A DNA stretch of 62,543 nt from Paenibacillaceae bacterium ZCTH02-B3 (GCA_002159065.1 LZRV01000100.1:1-62543), one strand, 5' to 3'; counted from the first letter of the stretch, positions 25,621 through 35,313 are shown. Notes: generated by a model from the sequence alone, not told the origin. A program made the numbers and translations.

Positions 25621-26874
25621 TCAGCGTTGCGCCAGCACCCGCCACAGCTCGTAGAGGGCGCGCTTCGCGGCGCGCAGGCGGATGCCTTCCCGGTCCCCGG
25701 CGAGCTGCAGCCTCACCGCCCGCGCGGCCAGGTCGCGCCCGGCCAGGCCGACAAACACAAGGCCCACGGGTTTGCCCTCGTCTTCCGACGGCCCCGCCAC
25801 GCCGGTCACGGATACCGCGAAGTCGCTCCCGGTCAGCCGGAACGCCCCTTCCGCCATCGCCGCCGCCGTTTCCGGGCTCACCGCCCCGGGCGCGTCGGCG
25901 CCTTCCAGGAGCCGGGCGGGAACGCCGAGCACCGACTTTTTCACCGGGATGGTATAGGCGACGACGCCGCCTTTGAACACCTTCGAGCTGCCGGGCACCC
26001 GCGTGAGGAGTTCCGCAAGCAGCCCGCCGGTGCAGCTTTCCGCCGCGCTCACCGTCCGGCCCGTCTCCGCGAGTCTGCGGACCACCGCTTCCTCGAGGGC
26101 GATGTCCTCTTCGGCATACAGATGATCTCCCAGCCGCGCGCGGATTTCCTCCAGTACGGGAGCGATTTTGCGCCGCGCTTCTTCTTCCGTGGCCGCCTTC
26201 GTCGACAGCCGGAGGGCGACTTCCCCTTCCTTGGCATAGGGCGCGATGGTCGGGTCGCTCTGCCTTTCCACGAGATCCTTGAGCCGCTCCTCCACGGCCG
26301 ATTCGCCGATGCCGGCGAATTTCAGCATGACGCTGTGCAGGGCGTTTTCTTCCCCGAGCAGTTTCCGGATCCAGGGGCGGGCGTATTTTTGGAACATCGG
26401 GATGAGTTCCCGGGGCGGCCCGGGCAGCAGCATATAATGGGTGCCGTCCGCCTCAAAGGCGCATCCCACCGCCCAGCCGGTTTCGTTCGGGAACGGGTCG
26501 GCCCCCTCCACCATGAGCGCCTGACGTTTGCCGCTGTCCGCCGCCACATTCCGGCCCTGGGACGCCGCAAAGGCTTCCCACCTGGTCAGCGTGGGCCAGT
26601 GGTACGCGAGACTGCGTCCCGTAAGCTGCGCCACCGCGTCCCTCGTCAGGTCGTCCTGCGTCGGCCCGAGGCCTCCCGTGAGGATGATCAGATCGGCGCG
26701 CTCCCGGGCGATCTCCAGCGCGCGGACGATGCGCCCCAGATTGTCGCCGACGACCTGCCGGTGGTACACGTCGACGCCCAGCGCCGCAAGTTCCTGCGAC
26801 AGGAAGCGGGCGTTGGTGTTCAGGATCTGCCCGAGCAAAAGTTCCGTCCCAACCGCCACGATTTCCGCTCTCAT
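25621..26874 (-). CDS. cinA: CinA, competence/damage-inducible protein (NMN amidohydrolase family)
   Basis: 417 residues. N-terminal MoaB/MogA-like domain (begins IVAVGTELLLGQILNTNARF; contains LTGGLGPTQDDLTRDAVA) and C-terminal amidase domain with the catalytic region SAAESCTGGLLAELLTRVPGS and SVTGVAGPSEDEGKP. Relatives deamidate nicotinamide mononucleotide and hydrolyse ADP-ribose; in Firmicutes it is co-regulated with competence. ATG at 26874 follows GGGGAG at nine bases. Downstream of pgsA, as in B. subtilis. Confidence 0.96.
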   Translation of the reverse strand: MRAEIVAVGTELLLGQILNTNARFLSQELAALGVDVYHRQVVGDNLGRIVRALEIARERADLIILTGGLGPTQDDLTRDAVAQLTGRSLAYHWPTLTRWEAFAASQGRNVAADSGKRQALMVEGADPFPNETGWAVGCAFEADGTHYMLLPGPPRELIPMFQKYARPWIRKLLGEENALHSVMLKFAGIGESAVEERLKDLVERQSDPTIAPYAKEGEVALRLSTKAATEEEARRKIAPVLEEIRARLGDHLYAEEDIALEEAVVRRLAETGRTVSAAESCTGGLLAELLTRVPGSSKVFKGGVVAYTIPVKKSVLGVPARLLEGADAPGAVSPETAAAMAEGAFRLTGSDFAVSVTGVAGPSEDEGKPVGLVFVGLAGRDLAARAVRLQLAGDREGIRLRAAKRALYELWRVLAQR

Positions 26875-26925
26875 GCTGTCATGCTCCCCTTTTGTCCGTT
26901 TCGGCCGCGCGGCCGGATGCCTTCC

Positions 26926-27498
26926 TCAGAGGGACATCAAATGCTTGTTTTTCACGAAATAGTCGATTCCCGAATAGACGGTGACCGCCGAAGCCGCCCA
27001 GACGAGGACTTCGTCCATGGGAAGGCCGACGAGCTCAAAGGGAAAATTGTTGAGCAAAAGCACGATGATCATCGCGATCTGCGCCGCCGTCTTCCACTTG
27101 CCCCATTGGCTCGCGGCGATGACCGATCCTTCCAGCAGCGCCACCTGCCTGAGTCCGGTTACGGCCCATTCGCGGCCGATGATCACGATGGCCGCCCAGG
27201 CGGGCAGCTTCCCCATGTCCACCAGCGAAATGAGCACCGCCGCCATCAGCAGTTTGTCCGCCAGCGGGTCCAGGAGCTTGCCGAGATTGGTGATGATCTT
27301 GCGCTTCCGCGCGATGTATCCGTCCAGCCCGTCGGTGCTGGCGGCCACCACGAAGAGCACAAGGGCCAGGATTTGATTGAGGGTAATGGAAAATTCCCCG
27401 AAGGTCAGGGTGGGAAGATTCAGCCGGGCCAGCAAAAAAAAGGCGATCAGCGGCACGATGAAAATGCGCGCCAGCGTGATCCTGTTGGCCAGATTCAC
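26926..27498 (-). CDS. pgsA: PgsA, CDP-diacylglycerol-glycerol-3-phosphate 3-phosphatidyltransferase
   Basis: Integral membrane enzyme making phosphatidylglycerol-phosphate, first step to PG and cardiolipin. 190 residues, about four to five TM segments, with the CDP-alcohol phosphotransferase motif DGLDGYIARKRKIITNLGKL ... DPLADK. GTG start at 27498 overlaps the rimO stop (GTGA), so translation is coupled to rimO. Confidence 0.97.
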   Translation of the reverse strand: MNLANRITLARIFIVPLIAFFLLARLNLPTLTFGEFSITLNQILALVLFVVAASTDGLDGYIARKRKIITNLGKLLDPLADKLLMAAVLISLVDMGKLPAWAAIVIIGREWAVTGLRQVALLEGSVIAASQWGKWKTAAQIAMIIVLLLNNFPFELVGLPMDEVLVWAASAVTVYSGIDYFVKNKHLMSL

Positions 27499-28823
27499 GC
27501 GATTCCCTCCCCGGACAGGTCATACTCGAAGGCGTGCGTGATCCGTACCTTGACGATGTCGCCGATTTCCGCCCGGATGCCGCTCACGAAGACTTCGCCG
27601 TCCACTTCCGGGGCGTCGTACTGGCTGCGACCGACGTAGACGCCGCTTTTTTCGTCGTAGCGTTCCAGGAGCACGTCCAGCGTCCGGCCCAGGTATTTGG
27701 CGGCGTTCTCCCGGGCGACCTCCCGCTGCACTTCCATCAGCGCGTGGGCGCGGTATTCCTTGACCTCTTCCGGCACCTGGTCCGGCAGGCGGGCGGCCGG
27801 CGTGTCCTCCTCCCGCGAGTAGGTGAACACGCCGAGCCGGTCGAATTTCATTTCCCGCACGAAATCGCACAGGCGTTCGAACTCTTCCTCCGTTTCCCCC
27901 GGAAAGCCGACGATGATGGAGGTGCGCAGGGCCACGTCCGGGATGCGCGAGCGGATTGTCGCCACCAGTTCCCGCACGTCTCGCTGGCGCCCCGGCCGGC
28001 TCATGAGTTTCAGGATCCGGTCTTCGCTGTGCTGCAGCGGCATGTCCACGTACTTGCAGATTTTCGGGTTGGACGCCATCACGTCGATCAGCTCGTCCGT
28101 AAAAAAGCCCGGATATGCGTAGTGAAGCCGCACCCAGGCGATTCCCGGCACTTCGCTCACCCGCCGGAGCAGCTCGGGCAGCTTGTGGTCTTCGTACAAA
28201 TCCGTTCCGTAGTTGGTGGTGTCCTGGGCGATCAGGCTGATTTCCTTGACGCCTTGTTCCGCCAGCCGTTTCACTTCGTCGACGATCGTCTCCATGCGCC
28301 GGCTCCGGAAGGCGCCGCGCATGAGCGGAATGCTGCAGAAGGTGCAATTGTTGTCGCAGCCTTCCGCGATCTTGACATACGCCGTATACCTGGGCGTGCT
28401 CAGACGGCGCGGGAGCAGCTCTTCGTAGGCGTAAGCCGGATGGCCGACATGAACGGGCCGGCGGCCGCGCAGGGTCTCCTCGACGATATCGGCCATGCGG
28501 ACGAAATCGCCGGTGCCGACGACGCCGTCGATCTCCGGCAGTTCCTTCATCAGTTCCTCTTTGTACCGCTGCGCGAGGCACCCCGCGACGATGAGGGCCT
28601 TCAGGCGGGCGGTTTTTTTCAGTTCGGCCAGATCGAGAATGGTGCGGACCGACTCTTCCTTGGCGGCGTCAATGAACGCGCAGGTGTTGACGATGACCAC
28701 CGTGGCGTCCTCCGGGCTGTCGACCAGCTTGTAGCCCCGCTCGTGAAGGAGACCGGACACGATCTCCGAATCCACCAGGTTTTTCTCGCAGCCGAGCGTG
28801 ACCACGCTGACTCTCTCCGGCAT
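27495..28823 (-). CDS. rimO: RimO, ribosomal protein S12 methylthiotransferase
   Basis: Radical-SAM enzyme that methylthiolates the conserved aspartate of ribosomal protein S12. Domains: UPF0004 with VTLGCEKNLVDSEI and VNTCAFIDAAKEES, radical SAM CxxxCxxC in AEGCDNNCTFCSIPLMRG, TRAM at the C-terminus. It is distinguished from MiaB by the GCEKNLVDSE motif. B. subtilis has no rimO at this place. Start: ATG 28823 is preceded by GGGGG at eight bases; an ATG at 28838 would add five residues but has no ribosome site. Couples to pgsA by a 4-base overlap. Confidence 0.95.
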   Translation of the reverse strand: MPERVSVVTLGCEKNLVDSEIVSGLLHERGYKLVDSPEDATVVIVNTCAFIDAAKEESVRTILDLAELKKTARLKALIVAGCLAQRYKEELMKELPEIDGVVGTGDFVRMADIVEETLRGRRPVHVGHPAYAYEELLPRRLSTPRYTAYVKIAEGCDNNCTFCSIPLMRGAFRSRRMETIVDEVKRLAEQGVKEISLIAQDTTNYGTDLYEDHKLPELLRRVSEVPGIAWVRLHYAYPGFFTDELIDVMASNPKICKYVDMPLQHSEDRILKLMSRPGRQRDVRELVATIRSRIPDVALRTSIIVGFPGETEEEFERLCDFVREMKFDRLGVFTYSREEDTPAARLPDQVPEEVKEYRAHALMEVQREVARENAAKYLGRTLDVLLERYDEKSGVYVGRSQYDAPEVDGEVFVSGIRAEIGDIVKVRITHAFEYDLSGEGIA

Positions 28824-28907
28824 TTCCGTTTCCCCCATGCGTTTCGCCGTTTTGTCCAGAACAGTATATCCAATGCCCGCCCGGGTGTCAAAACGGTTCG
28901 AAACCGG

Positions 28908-29399
28908 TCAGCGATAGTTCACGAACTGCAATTCCAGCGGCAGATCGGCGCTCCTCAGGGCGGCGATGACCGCCTGGAGGTCGTCCTTGCTCTTGCCGCT
29001 CACGCGGATCTGGTCGCCCTGGATCTGGCTTTTGACCTTCAGCTTGGTGTCCCGGATCAGGTTGTTGATTTTCTTGGCGTTCTCCTGGTCGATGCCCTGT
29101 TTCAGCCTGATCTGTTGGCGCACCGTGCCGCCCGCGGCGGGTTCCGGCTTGCCGTACTCCAGGTTGCGCAGGGGTACGCCCCGCTTGACCAGTCTGGACT
29201 GGAGGATGTCCAGGACGCTTTTCAGCTTGTGTTCGTCGTCGGAAACGACGACGAGGACATCCTTTTCGAGCCGGATGTCGCTTTTGCTGCCCTTGAAATC
29301 GAAACGGGTGCCGATTTCCTTGAGCGTCTGCTGCACGGCGTTATTGACTTCCTGCATGTCCACCCGAGACACGATGTCAAAGGAATGTTCCGAGGCCAT
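28908..29399 (-). CDS. YajQ-family nucleotide-binding protein
   Basis: 163 residues, two ferredoxin-like domains. Begins [20 protein letters not shown], with the conserved [12 protein letters not shown] and C-terminal [17 protein letters not shown]. YajQ relatives bind RNA or cyclic di-GMP in Proteobacteria; the role in Firmicutes is not settled. ATG 29399 with GGTGAT upstream. It lies upstream of rimO, transcribed in the same direction, 70 bases apart. Confidence 0.94.
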   Translation of the reverse strand: MASEHSFDIVSRVDMQEVNNAVQQTLKEIGTRFDFKGSKSDIRLEKDVLVVVSDDEHKLKSVLDILQSRLVKRGVPLRNLEYGKPEPAAGGTVRQQIRLKQGIDQENAKKINNLIRDTKLKVKSQIQGDQIRVSGKSKDDLQAVIAALRSADLPLELQFVNYR

Positions 29400-29540
29400 G
29401 GGGATCACCTTTTCGCCAATTGAAAATGGTTTTCTACAATTATATACCAGCCCAAAAACAAAGAAAAACCCCGGGGAGGTCAGACGCTTGGCCAGTCTAT
29501 GCGCCGCGGCGTCCCGCAGCCCTGTCCGTCAAAAAGATAA

Positions 29541-29593
29541 AAGTGCGCTGATTTTTCCGGATAAACAAGGTTTCCGGGAAAACCAGCGCACTT
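29541..29593. terminator. large bidirectional terminator after the rodZ-type gene
   Basis: 10-bp outer stem AAGTGCGCTG / CAGCGCACTT with T-rich tracts on both strands (TTTTATCTTTTT on minus, TGTTTTTG on plus) and a smaller inner hairpin around TTTCCGG. It separates rodZ from yajQ; no gene is seen in the 295 bases between the two. Confidence 0.8.
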
Positions 29594-29694
29594 GTTTTTG
29601 TCGCGATTCCGTCTGGTCCGGGGGGAGTCCGGCGGCCGGACCGGAGCGGCGCGGGCCCCCGAACGGATAGGAGTCTGCCGTGCGGCCTTCGGTT

Positions 29695-30537
29695 TCAGCC
29701 CTGAGGGGCGTCCACCGGCGTGATGAGAAATTTCTCCGATCCCTTGGTATTGTTGTCGGGAAGCTCCACGCCGCCCACCGTGATCGTGACGTAATCGGCG
29801 CGGCCGACGTTGACGAAGACCGGTCCGGTCACCTCGAAGGTCAGACGGTCGCCGTCCTTCGCGTTGCCGCTGTGCATGCTGTAGTCGTTGATCGCCTTCC
29901 CCACGCCGATCCACGCCACGCCGCCCGAAACCTCGATTTCCAGCGTAAGGTCGTTCTTCGGTGACACTTCATAAAGGGACACGACGCCGTTTTTGCCCTT
30001 GAATTCCAGCGTCACCGGCTGGACCGAAGGCACGGCGACGGAAGGCGTCTGGGACGGCTCCGGCGTAACGGAGGGCGATGGAGACGGCGGAAGCGTATCA
30101 TTGGTGATTTTTTTGTCAATGTCGACTTCATCCGGATTGGAGGCGAAATGATTGGTGGCAAAATAATAGATGACGACGCCGATCAAAATCGGAAAGGCCC
30201 ACATGAGGACGGAGACGATGATTCTTCCCACGCGGTGGTCGCTTCTGCGACGCCGCCTCGGCCGGATCAGCGGTTCCTGAACGGCAACGTCCGTCATCGG
30301 GGGGTGGGGCAGCTCCCGCTGGTAGAGGCGCAGGACTTCTTCGGCGTTGAGTCCGACGGCTTCCGCGTAGTTCTTCACGAAAGCGCGCACGTAGAACGAG
30401 CCGGGGAGAACTTTGTAATCGCCTTCTTCGATCGCTTCCAGGTAACGCTTGCGGATTTTGGTGAGATCCTGGATGTCGTCCAGGGTGTAGCCGCGTTGTT
30501 CCCTGGCTTTGCGAAGCAATTGGCCGAGATCCGACAA
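29695..30537 (-). CDS. rodZ: RodZ-like helix-turn-helix membrane protein (YmfM)
   Basis: About 280 residues. N-terminal Cro-like HTH (LGQLLRKAREQRGYTLDDIQ ... KRYLEAIEEGDY), an Arg-rich stretch, one TM helix (ILIGVVIYYFAT, about 110-130), a Ser/Pro-rich extracytoplasmic linker, and a C-terminal beta-rich DUF4115 domain. RodZ links MreB to the elongation machinery and cell shape. Start: TTG 30537, eight bases after GGAGG; a GTG three codons earlier overlaps that site. Position beside pgsA/cinA agrees with ymfM of B. subtilis. Confidence 0.92.
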   Translation of the reverse strand: MSDLGQLLRKAREQRGYTLDDIQDLTKIRKRYLEAIEEGDYKVLPGSFYVRAFVKNYAEAVGLNAEEVLRLYQRELPHPPMTDVAVQEPLIRPRRRRRSDHRVGRIIVSVLMWAFPILIGVVIYYFATNHFASNPDEVDIDKKITNDTLPPSPSPSVTPEPSQTPSVAVPSVQPVTLEFKGKNGVVSLYEVSPKNDLTLEIEVSGGVAWIGVGKAINDYSMHSGNAKDGDRLTFEVTGPVFVNVGRADYVTITVGGVELPDNNTKGSEKFLITPVDAPQG

Positions 30538-30652
30538 CCCCTTCACCTCCGTGACGAAAGTCCGCGACGAATCGTCTCACACCAACAGATTCTACATGGA
30601 GAGCCAATCTCCTGCCATTTCGCCGAACTTTCGACATCCCCGAAAAAGGCGG

Positions 30653-30674
30653 AAAAGCCTCCCGGCGGGGAGGC
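30653..30674 (-). terminator. terminator after ymfJ
   Basis: 7-bp stem GCCTCCC / GGGAGGC, 4-base loop, then TTTTCC on the minus strand; 45 bases after the ymfJ stop. Confidence 0.65.
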
Positions 30675-30718
30675 TCTCCGGAACTTCGGAACCCGGAACT
30701 TCGGGAACCGCGCAGCGC

Positions 30719-30967
30719 TCAGCCCTTTTCGACCCATTTCACCATGAGCCGGGCGATGGTGCGGCGTTCCTCCTCGTCTCCGACGTCCCAAAGCTCTTTC
30801 AGCACCCGCTCTTCCGTGTTTTTCGGATCGACTTTCTTGTCGAGAAATTCGCCGATTTCGAATGCGAGGTTGGCGATGGTCTTTTCGCTCATGCCCGCTT
30901 TTTTCGCTTCCTGCACGCGGTCGCCGAGGAACGCTTTCCAGGTTTCAAAATCGGTCAAAATGGACAT
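30719..30967 (-). CDS. ymfJ: DUF3243 protein, YmfJ
   Basis: 82-residue helical protein, begins MSILTDFETWKAFLGDRVQE and contains GMSEKTIANLAFEIGEFLDKKVDP, the DUF3243 hallmark. Function unknown; conserved next to ymfI and rodZ/ymfM across Bacillales, so its position supports the assignment. ATG at 30967 with AAGGAGG about 11 bases before. Confidence 0.93.
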   Translation of the reverse strand: MSILTDFETWKAFLGDRVQEAKKAGMSEKTIANLAFEIGEFLDKKVDPKNTEERVLKELWDVGDEEERRTIARLMVKWVEKG

Positions 30968-31089
30968 GGCATGCAATCCTCCTTGCGGGTTCAGGGTTAC
31001 ATGGCTAATATGCCCTCCGCACCCGCAAGGTATGCGCGGCGGGGCGCCGGCGCCGGGATGCGGACGGCTCACCGGACATGCCCTTCGTC

Positions 31090-31824
31090 CTACCGGTACC
31101 AGCCGCCCGTTACCGCCACCACCTGACCGGTGATGTACCCGGCTTCTTCCGACGCGAGAAAACGCACCACTTCGGCCACTTCTTCCGGCCGTCCCAGCCT
31201 GCCCAGGGGAATGTTCCGGCACAGCTCGGCTTTTTCCTCTTCCGTCAGGCCGGCCAGCATATCCGTATCCACCGCGCCCGGAGCCACCGCGTTGACGGTG
31301 ACGCCGGAAGGGGCCAGCTCCCTGGCGAGGGCCTTGGTGAAGCTGTCCAGGCCGCCCTTGGCCGCCGAATATGCCGTTTCCCCGGCTGCGCCGGCCTGGC
31401 CCCAGACGCTGGACAGATGGATGATGCGGCCCCACCGCCGCCAGATCATGTGCGGAGCGAACAGCCGGGCCAGGAAATACGCCGCCTTGAGGTGGACATC
31501 CATCATTTCGTCCCAGACCGCTTCGGCCGTATCCTCCAGCATGCCCTGCCAGGCCACGCCCGCGCTGTGGACGACGATGTCCGGACGGAAGCCGGATCGT
31601 TCCAGCGTTTCCTTCATGACCGCCAGATCCGCGGGAGAGCGCATGTCCGCCCGCACGAGGAGCGGCTCCTCCCCGCCCGCCCGCCGAATCGCTTCGGCCG
31701 TCTGTCGGGCCCGTTCCTCCGAACGATGGTAATGGAGACAGACCCGGCAACCGTCCGCCGCCAGCAGCCGCGCGACGGCGGCGCCGATGCCGCGGGAAGC
31801 GCCCGTGACGAGGGCTGCCCTCAA
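31090..31824 (-). CDS. ymfI: YmfI, short-chain dehydrogenase/reductase (FabG-like)
   Basis: 244-residue NAD(P)-dependent SDR. Rossmann motif VTGASRGIGAAVARLL, NAG-equivalent VHSAGVAW, catalytic Ser in HLSSVWGQ and Tyr/Lys in YSAAKGGLDSFTKAL. Resembles 3-oxoacyl-ACP reductase, though its substrate in Bacillales is not established. TTG start at 31824 overlaps the ymfH stop (TTGA), so translation is coupled. Confidence 0.92.
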   Translation of the reverse strand: MRAALVTGASRGIGAAVARLLAADGCRVCLHYHRSEERARQTAEAIRRAGGEEPLLVRADMRSPADLAVMKETLERSGFRPDIVVHSAGVAWQGMLEDTAEAVWDEMMDVHLKAAYFLARLFAPHMIWRRWGRIIHLSSVWGQAGAAGETAYSAAKGGLDSFTKALARELAPSGVTVNAVAPGAVDTDMLAGLTEEEKAELCRNIPLGRLGRPEEVAEVVRFLASEEAGYITGQVVAVTGGWYR

Positions 31825-33107
31825 GAGGCGTCCCCCCGCACCACCGAAACGGCGCGGTGGGAGGGATGCACGTGGGCCCGCAGCCAGCCGTTCGCTTCCT
31901 CCAGCGTGAGGCTTTCGTACAGCTCGACCACCCGGAACAGGTCGCCGCCGCGATGGCGGAAGCGCACGAATTCCCCGGCGACGGCTTCCGGACTGTTCCA
32001 CAGGCGCAGGTGGGCGCCGATCTTTTTCCGCCGGATTCGTTCGAAGACATCCGCATCGAGCCCGCGCTCCGCCGTCCGCTCCATCGCTTCGGTCACCCGC
32101 CGGGCCATCTCGCCCGGGTCCCGCGTATCTCCGCCGATGACGGAAAACGCGTAACCCGGCCCGGAGGTGAATTGCGCGCCAAAGGAGTCAAACACGAGAT
32201 GCTCGTCGTACATGTCCTGATACACGGGCGAGCTGCGGGAAAACAGCGCATCCAGCACGATGCGCGCCACCAGGTCGCGCCGGATCGCCCGTTCGCCGAC
32301 CAGGGCGACGTCCGTTTCCTTGAAGCCGACGTAGCATTTCGGCATGGCCACCGCAAGCGTCGCCTGGCGCATCGGCTCTTTCGCGTTTTCCGGCTCATCG
32401 GCGGGCACCCGTTCGAAAACCGCCGGCGGATCGAACCGCTTGCGCGCCTGGTTGGCCCGCACCGTCTCCAGCGTCCGCTCCGGATCGACCCCGCCGACCA
32501 CGAACAGATGCATGTTGGAGGGATGATAAAACATCCGGTGGCATTCGTACAGCAGTTCCTTCGTGATGGAGCTTACGCTTTCCGGCGTGCCCGCGATGTC
32601 GATGCGCACCGGATGGCGGTGGTACAGCGCCTCGAGCAGGCCGAAATAGACCCGCCAGTCCGGATTGTCGCGGTACATGTGGATTTCCTGGATGATGATG
32701 CCTTTTTCCTTTTCCACGTTGGCGTCGGTGAAATAGGGGCTCTGGACGAAATCGAGCAGGATATCGAGGCACCGGTCCACGTTCCGGGTGGCCGAAAACA
32801 GATACACGGTCTGGTCGAATCCGGTGTAGGCGTTGGCGGACGCGCCGTTTGCGGCAAACCGGGCAAACACGTCTCCGTCCGGCTCCTCAAACATTTTATG
32901 CTCGAGAAAATGGGCCAGACCGTCCGGCACGGCGAATTCGCGGCCGTCCGCCAGGCGGAAGCGGTTGTCGGCCGATCCGAAGCGGGTCGCCAGCACCGCG
33001 AACGTCTTGGTGAAGCCGGGCTTGGGCAGCACGAACACGTCCAGCCCGTTGTCCAGGCGTTCGTGGTGCAGCGTCTCCTCCAGGCGGGGGTACTCAAGCG
33101 CCGGCAT
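31821..33107 (-). CDS. ymfH: YmfH, M16-family zinc metallopeptidase (active type)
   Basis: 428 residues. The inverted zinc motif is intact in LAHFLEHKMFEEPDG (HxxEH), with the downstream glutamate region in DANVEKEKGIIIQEI. Two M16 halves. YmfH pairs with YmfF, which lacks the motif, in a processing-peptidase-like arrangement; substrates unknown. ATG 33107 with AGGAGG nine bases before; it overlaps the end of ymfF by 14 bases. Confidence 0.94.
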   Translation of the reverse strand: MPALEYPRLEETLHHERLDNGLDVFVLPKPGFTKTFAVLATRFGSADNRFRLADGREFAVPDGLAHFLEHKMFEEPDGDVFARFAANGASANAYTGFDQTVYLFSATRNVDRCLDILLDFVQSPYFTDANVEKEKGIIIQEIHMYRDNPDWRVYFGLLEALYHRHPVRIDIAGTPESVSSITKELLYECHRMFYHPSNMHLFVVGGVDPERTLETVRANQARKRFDPPAVFERVPADEPENAKEPMRQATLAVAMPKCYVGFKETDVALVGERAIRRDLVARIVLDALFSRSSPVYQDMYDEHLVFDSFGAQFTSGPGYAFSVIGGDTRDPGEMARRVTEAMERTAERGLDADVFERIRRKKIGAHLRLWNSPEAVAGEFVRFRHRGGDLFRVVELYESLTLEEANGWLRAHVHPSHRAVSVVRGDAS

Positions 33108-34398
33108 GGACGGTCTCCTCCTTCCGGTCCCTGAGGAAATAGACGGTGTCGAGACCGACGGTTTGCGCGACCCGCGCCACATCATCCGGCGCGACGGCGC
33201 GGACTTTGGCGAGCAGCTCTTCCGCCGTATGTTCCGCCCCCGCCACGGACGCGTTGAAATCGAACCAGATCCGTTCGAAGGGATTGTCCTGCAGGGCGGT
33301 GAGCTGGTTCGCCAGCATTTCCTTCGTCTTCGCCAGATCGTCTTCGGTAAAATCGCCGCGGCGCATCGCCTCGAGCTGTTCCCGGATGATCCCGAGCGCC
33401 TTCGCGTAATTGGCGATCTCGATGCCCGTCTGGATCATGATGACGCCCTTGTGGCCGTCCAGGCGGGAAGAGGCGTAATACGCCAGGCTCGCTTTCTCCC
33501 TTACGTTGACGAACAGCTTGGCGTGCGGGAAGCCTCCCAGCAGGCCGTTGTAGACGAGCAGGGCCGGATAGTCCGGTCCGGCGTAGGTGACAGGCGTTCT
33601 CAGGCCGATGTTGAGCTTGCCCTGGGTGACGTCCAGGCGCTCCTCCACGGTGCGGGGCTCCGGCGGCGCCTGCCTCGGGAGGGATGGCGCATAGGTCCCG
33701 GGCGGGCCGTCCGGCAGGCGGAACGCCCCCTGCACAAGCGTCGTCACTTTCTCCAGGCACGTGTCGCCAACCACATACAAATCGAAAGCCGCATTCCGAA
33801 GCCAGCGTCGGTAGGTCTCATGCAGGGAAGTCGCGTCGATTCCATCGAGATCCTCCTTGCGCCCGAGAGCGGGCAGTCGGTAGGGCTCGCCCCGGAACAT
33901 TTCTTCCAGGCAGCGCTTTTCCGCGTAGCGGATTTTGTCGTTGATGATGGCGTCGAGCTTTTGGGCCACCGTCTTCTTTTCCGATTCCACGTAGCGCGCC
34001 ACAAACCGCCCGTCTTCGAGCGCCGGCGCCGTCAGCACCTCGCCCAGCAGGGCCAGCGCTTCCCTGAGCAGCGGCGTGTTCGAAGAAACAAAACGGTCAT
34101 TGATGACGTCAAGCCGGAACTGGACGACCTGGTGGTCGCCCCGCTTGCCGACATCGTATCCGAAATGGGCGCCGTACATGGAATCCAGCTTTTCCCGCAA
34201 GGCCAGCGTCTCCGGGAAGCTCGCCGTTCCCCTTCCGAGCACGAAGGGGATGAGCGCCACGCGGGTGATTTCCGCTTCGGAGAGCGGCACGCCCGCATAC
34301 AGCACGATGGCGTAAGTCTTGAATTTCTTCGTCGGAAGGACATGCAGCCGGATCCTGCCGCTTTGTCCCCGCGCAAACGGCTCGGCGTTCAAGGACAT
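33094..34398 (-). CDS. ymfF: YmfF, M16-family peptidase-like protein without the zinc motif
   Basis: 434 residues with the two-domain M16 fold pattern (AIVLYAGVPLSEAEITRVAL; C-terminal ASLAYYASSRLDGHKGVIMI) but no HxxEH in the expected N-terminal position (GTASFPETLALREKLDSMYG instead), so it is predicted to be the non-catalytic partner of YmfH. The 14-base overlap with ymfH supports a heteromeric complex. ATG 34398 with AAGGAG close before. Confidence 0.93.
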   Translation of the reverse strand: MSLNAEPFARGQSGRIRLHVLPTKKFKTYAIVLYAGVPLSEAEITRVALIPFVLGRGTASFPETLALREKLDSMYGAHFGYDVGKRGDHQVVQFRLDVINDRFVSSNTPLLREALALLGEVLTAPALEDGRFVARYVESEKKTVAQKLDAIINDKIRYAEKRCLEEMFRGEPYRLPALGRKEDLDGIDATSLHETYRRWLRNAAFDLYVVGDTCLEKVTTLVQGAFRLPDGPPGTYAPSLPRQAPPEPRTVEERLDVTQGKLNIGLRTPVTYAGPDYPALLVYNGLLGGFPHAKLFVNVREKASLAYYASSRLDGHKGVIMIQTGIEIANYAKALGIIREQLEAMRRGDFTEDDLAKTKEMLANQLTALQDNPFERIWFDFNASVAGAEHTAEELLAKVRAVAPDDVARVAQTVGLDTVYFLRDRKEETVHAGA

Positions 34399-34501
34399 CC
34401 GCTCCTTTGCCCGCGTTCCTCGCCTTACAGCCCCATTCTACCCGCAGGACGGGGGGAAAAGCAAACAGCCCGGAAGCGCCCATCTGCGCCATCCTGCGCT
34501 T

Positions 34502-35251
34502 TCAGCGGCAGAAGATGTGCTTGCCGATTTTCTTGTACTGCGGCCGGGACCAGATCCACTTGTTCGTCGCCGTCGCGGGGTTGAAATAGTAGAGGCACCC
34601 GTCCGTCGGATCCCATCCGTTCACCGCGTCCTGCGCCGCCCGCAGGGCCGTTTCGTTCGGCGTCATCCAGATCTGGCCGTCGCTGACCGCGGTGAACGCG
34701 CCGGGCTGGAAGATGACCCCCGGCACCGTATCGGGAAACAGCGGGGAACGCACCCGGTTCAGGATGACCGCAGCCACGGCCACCTGACCCTCGTAAGGCT
34801 CCCCGCGGGCTTCACCGTACACGGCGTTGGCCATCAGCCGGATGTCGTTCTCGGAAATGTTGCCCGTTCCCGCCGGTCTCGGCGTACTGCTGGCGGTCGC
34901 CGTGCCGCCGCCTCCCTGCTCCTCGAGCCCCGGCCGCCAATTTTTCGTCGCTTCCCAAAGTTTCAGCTTCGTTTTCGGTCCGACGATGCCGTCGGCTTTC
35001 AAGCCGAACCGCCATTGGAACCAGGTGACGGCGTTTTTCGTCTTCGGTCCGAACACGCCGTCCACCTTGCCGTCGTAATAGCCGAGATATTTCAAACGTC
35101 CCTGCAGTTCATACACGTCGTCGCCCCTGGCGCCTTCGGTGAGCACCCAGTCGCTGAATACCGCCCGGTCGGCGCCGATCTTCGCCAGAAATCCCAGGGC
35201 GGCGATGAACAGCGCCAGGCTGACCGCCACGATTCCCACGCGATTGTGCAT
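34502..35251 (-). CDS. SleB-type spore cortex-lytic enzyme / cell wall hydrolase
   Basis: 249 residues: N-terminal hydrophobic segment (VGIVAVSLALFIAALGFLA; signal or anchor), a peptidoglycan-binding domain (DDVYELQGRLKYLGYYDGK ... VFGPKTKNAVTWFQ), a Gly/Ser/Thr linker, and a Hydrolase_2 domain with NAVYGEARGEPYEGQVAVAA, where the first Glu of GEARGE is the likely catalytic residue, and C-terminal DPTDGCLYYFNPATATN. SleB lytic transglycosylases open the cortex during germination. A ypeB partner gene is not present here. A sigma-G-type promoter lies upstream, consistent with forespore expression. In B. subtilis sleB is at another locus, so this copy is either relocated or a paralogue. Confidence 0.85.
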   Translation of the reverse strand: MHNRVGIVAVSLALFIAALGFLAKIGADRAVFSDWVLTEGARGDDVYELQGRLKYLGYYDGKVDGVFGPKTKNAVTWFQWRFGLKADGIVGPKTKLKLWEATKNWRPGLEEQGGGGTATASSTPRPAGTGNISENDIRLMANAVYGEARGEPYEGQVAVAAVILNRVRSPLFPDTVPGVIFQPGAFTAVSDGQIWMTPNETALRAAQDAVNGWDPTDGCLYYFNPATATNKWIWSRPQYKKIGKHIFCR

Positions 35252-35313
35252 CGCTCATGTCACGCCTTTCCCATACTGTCGTGCATCGGGACAGGTCGCC
35301 CGAGTTTCCCGAT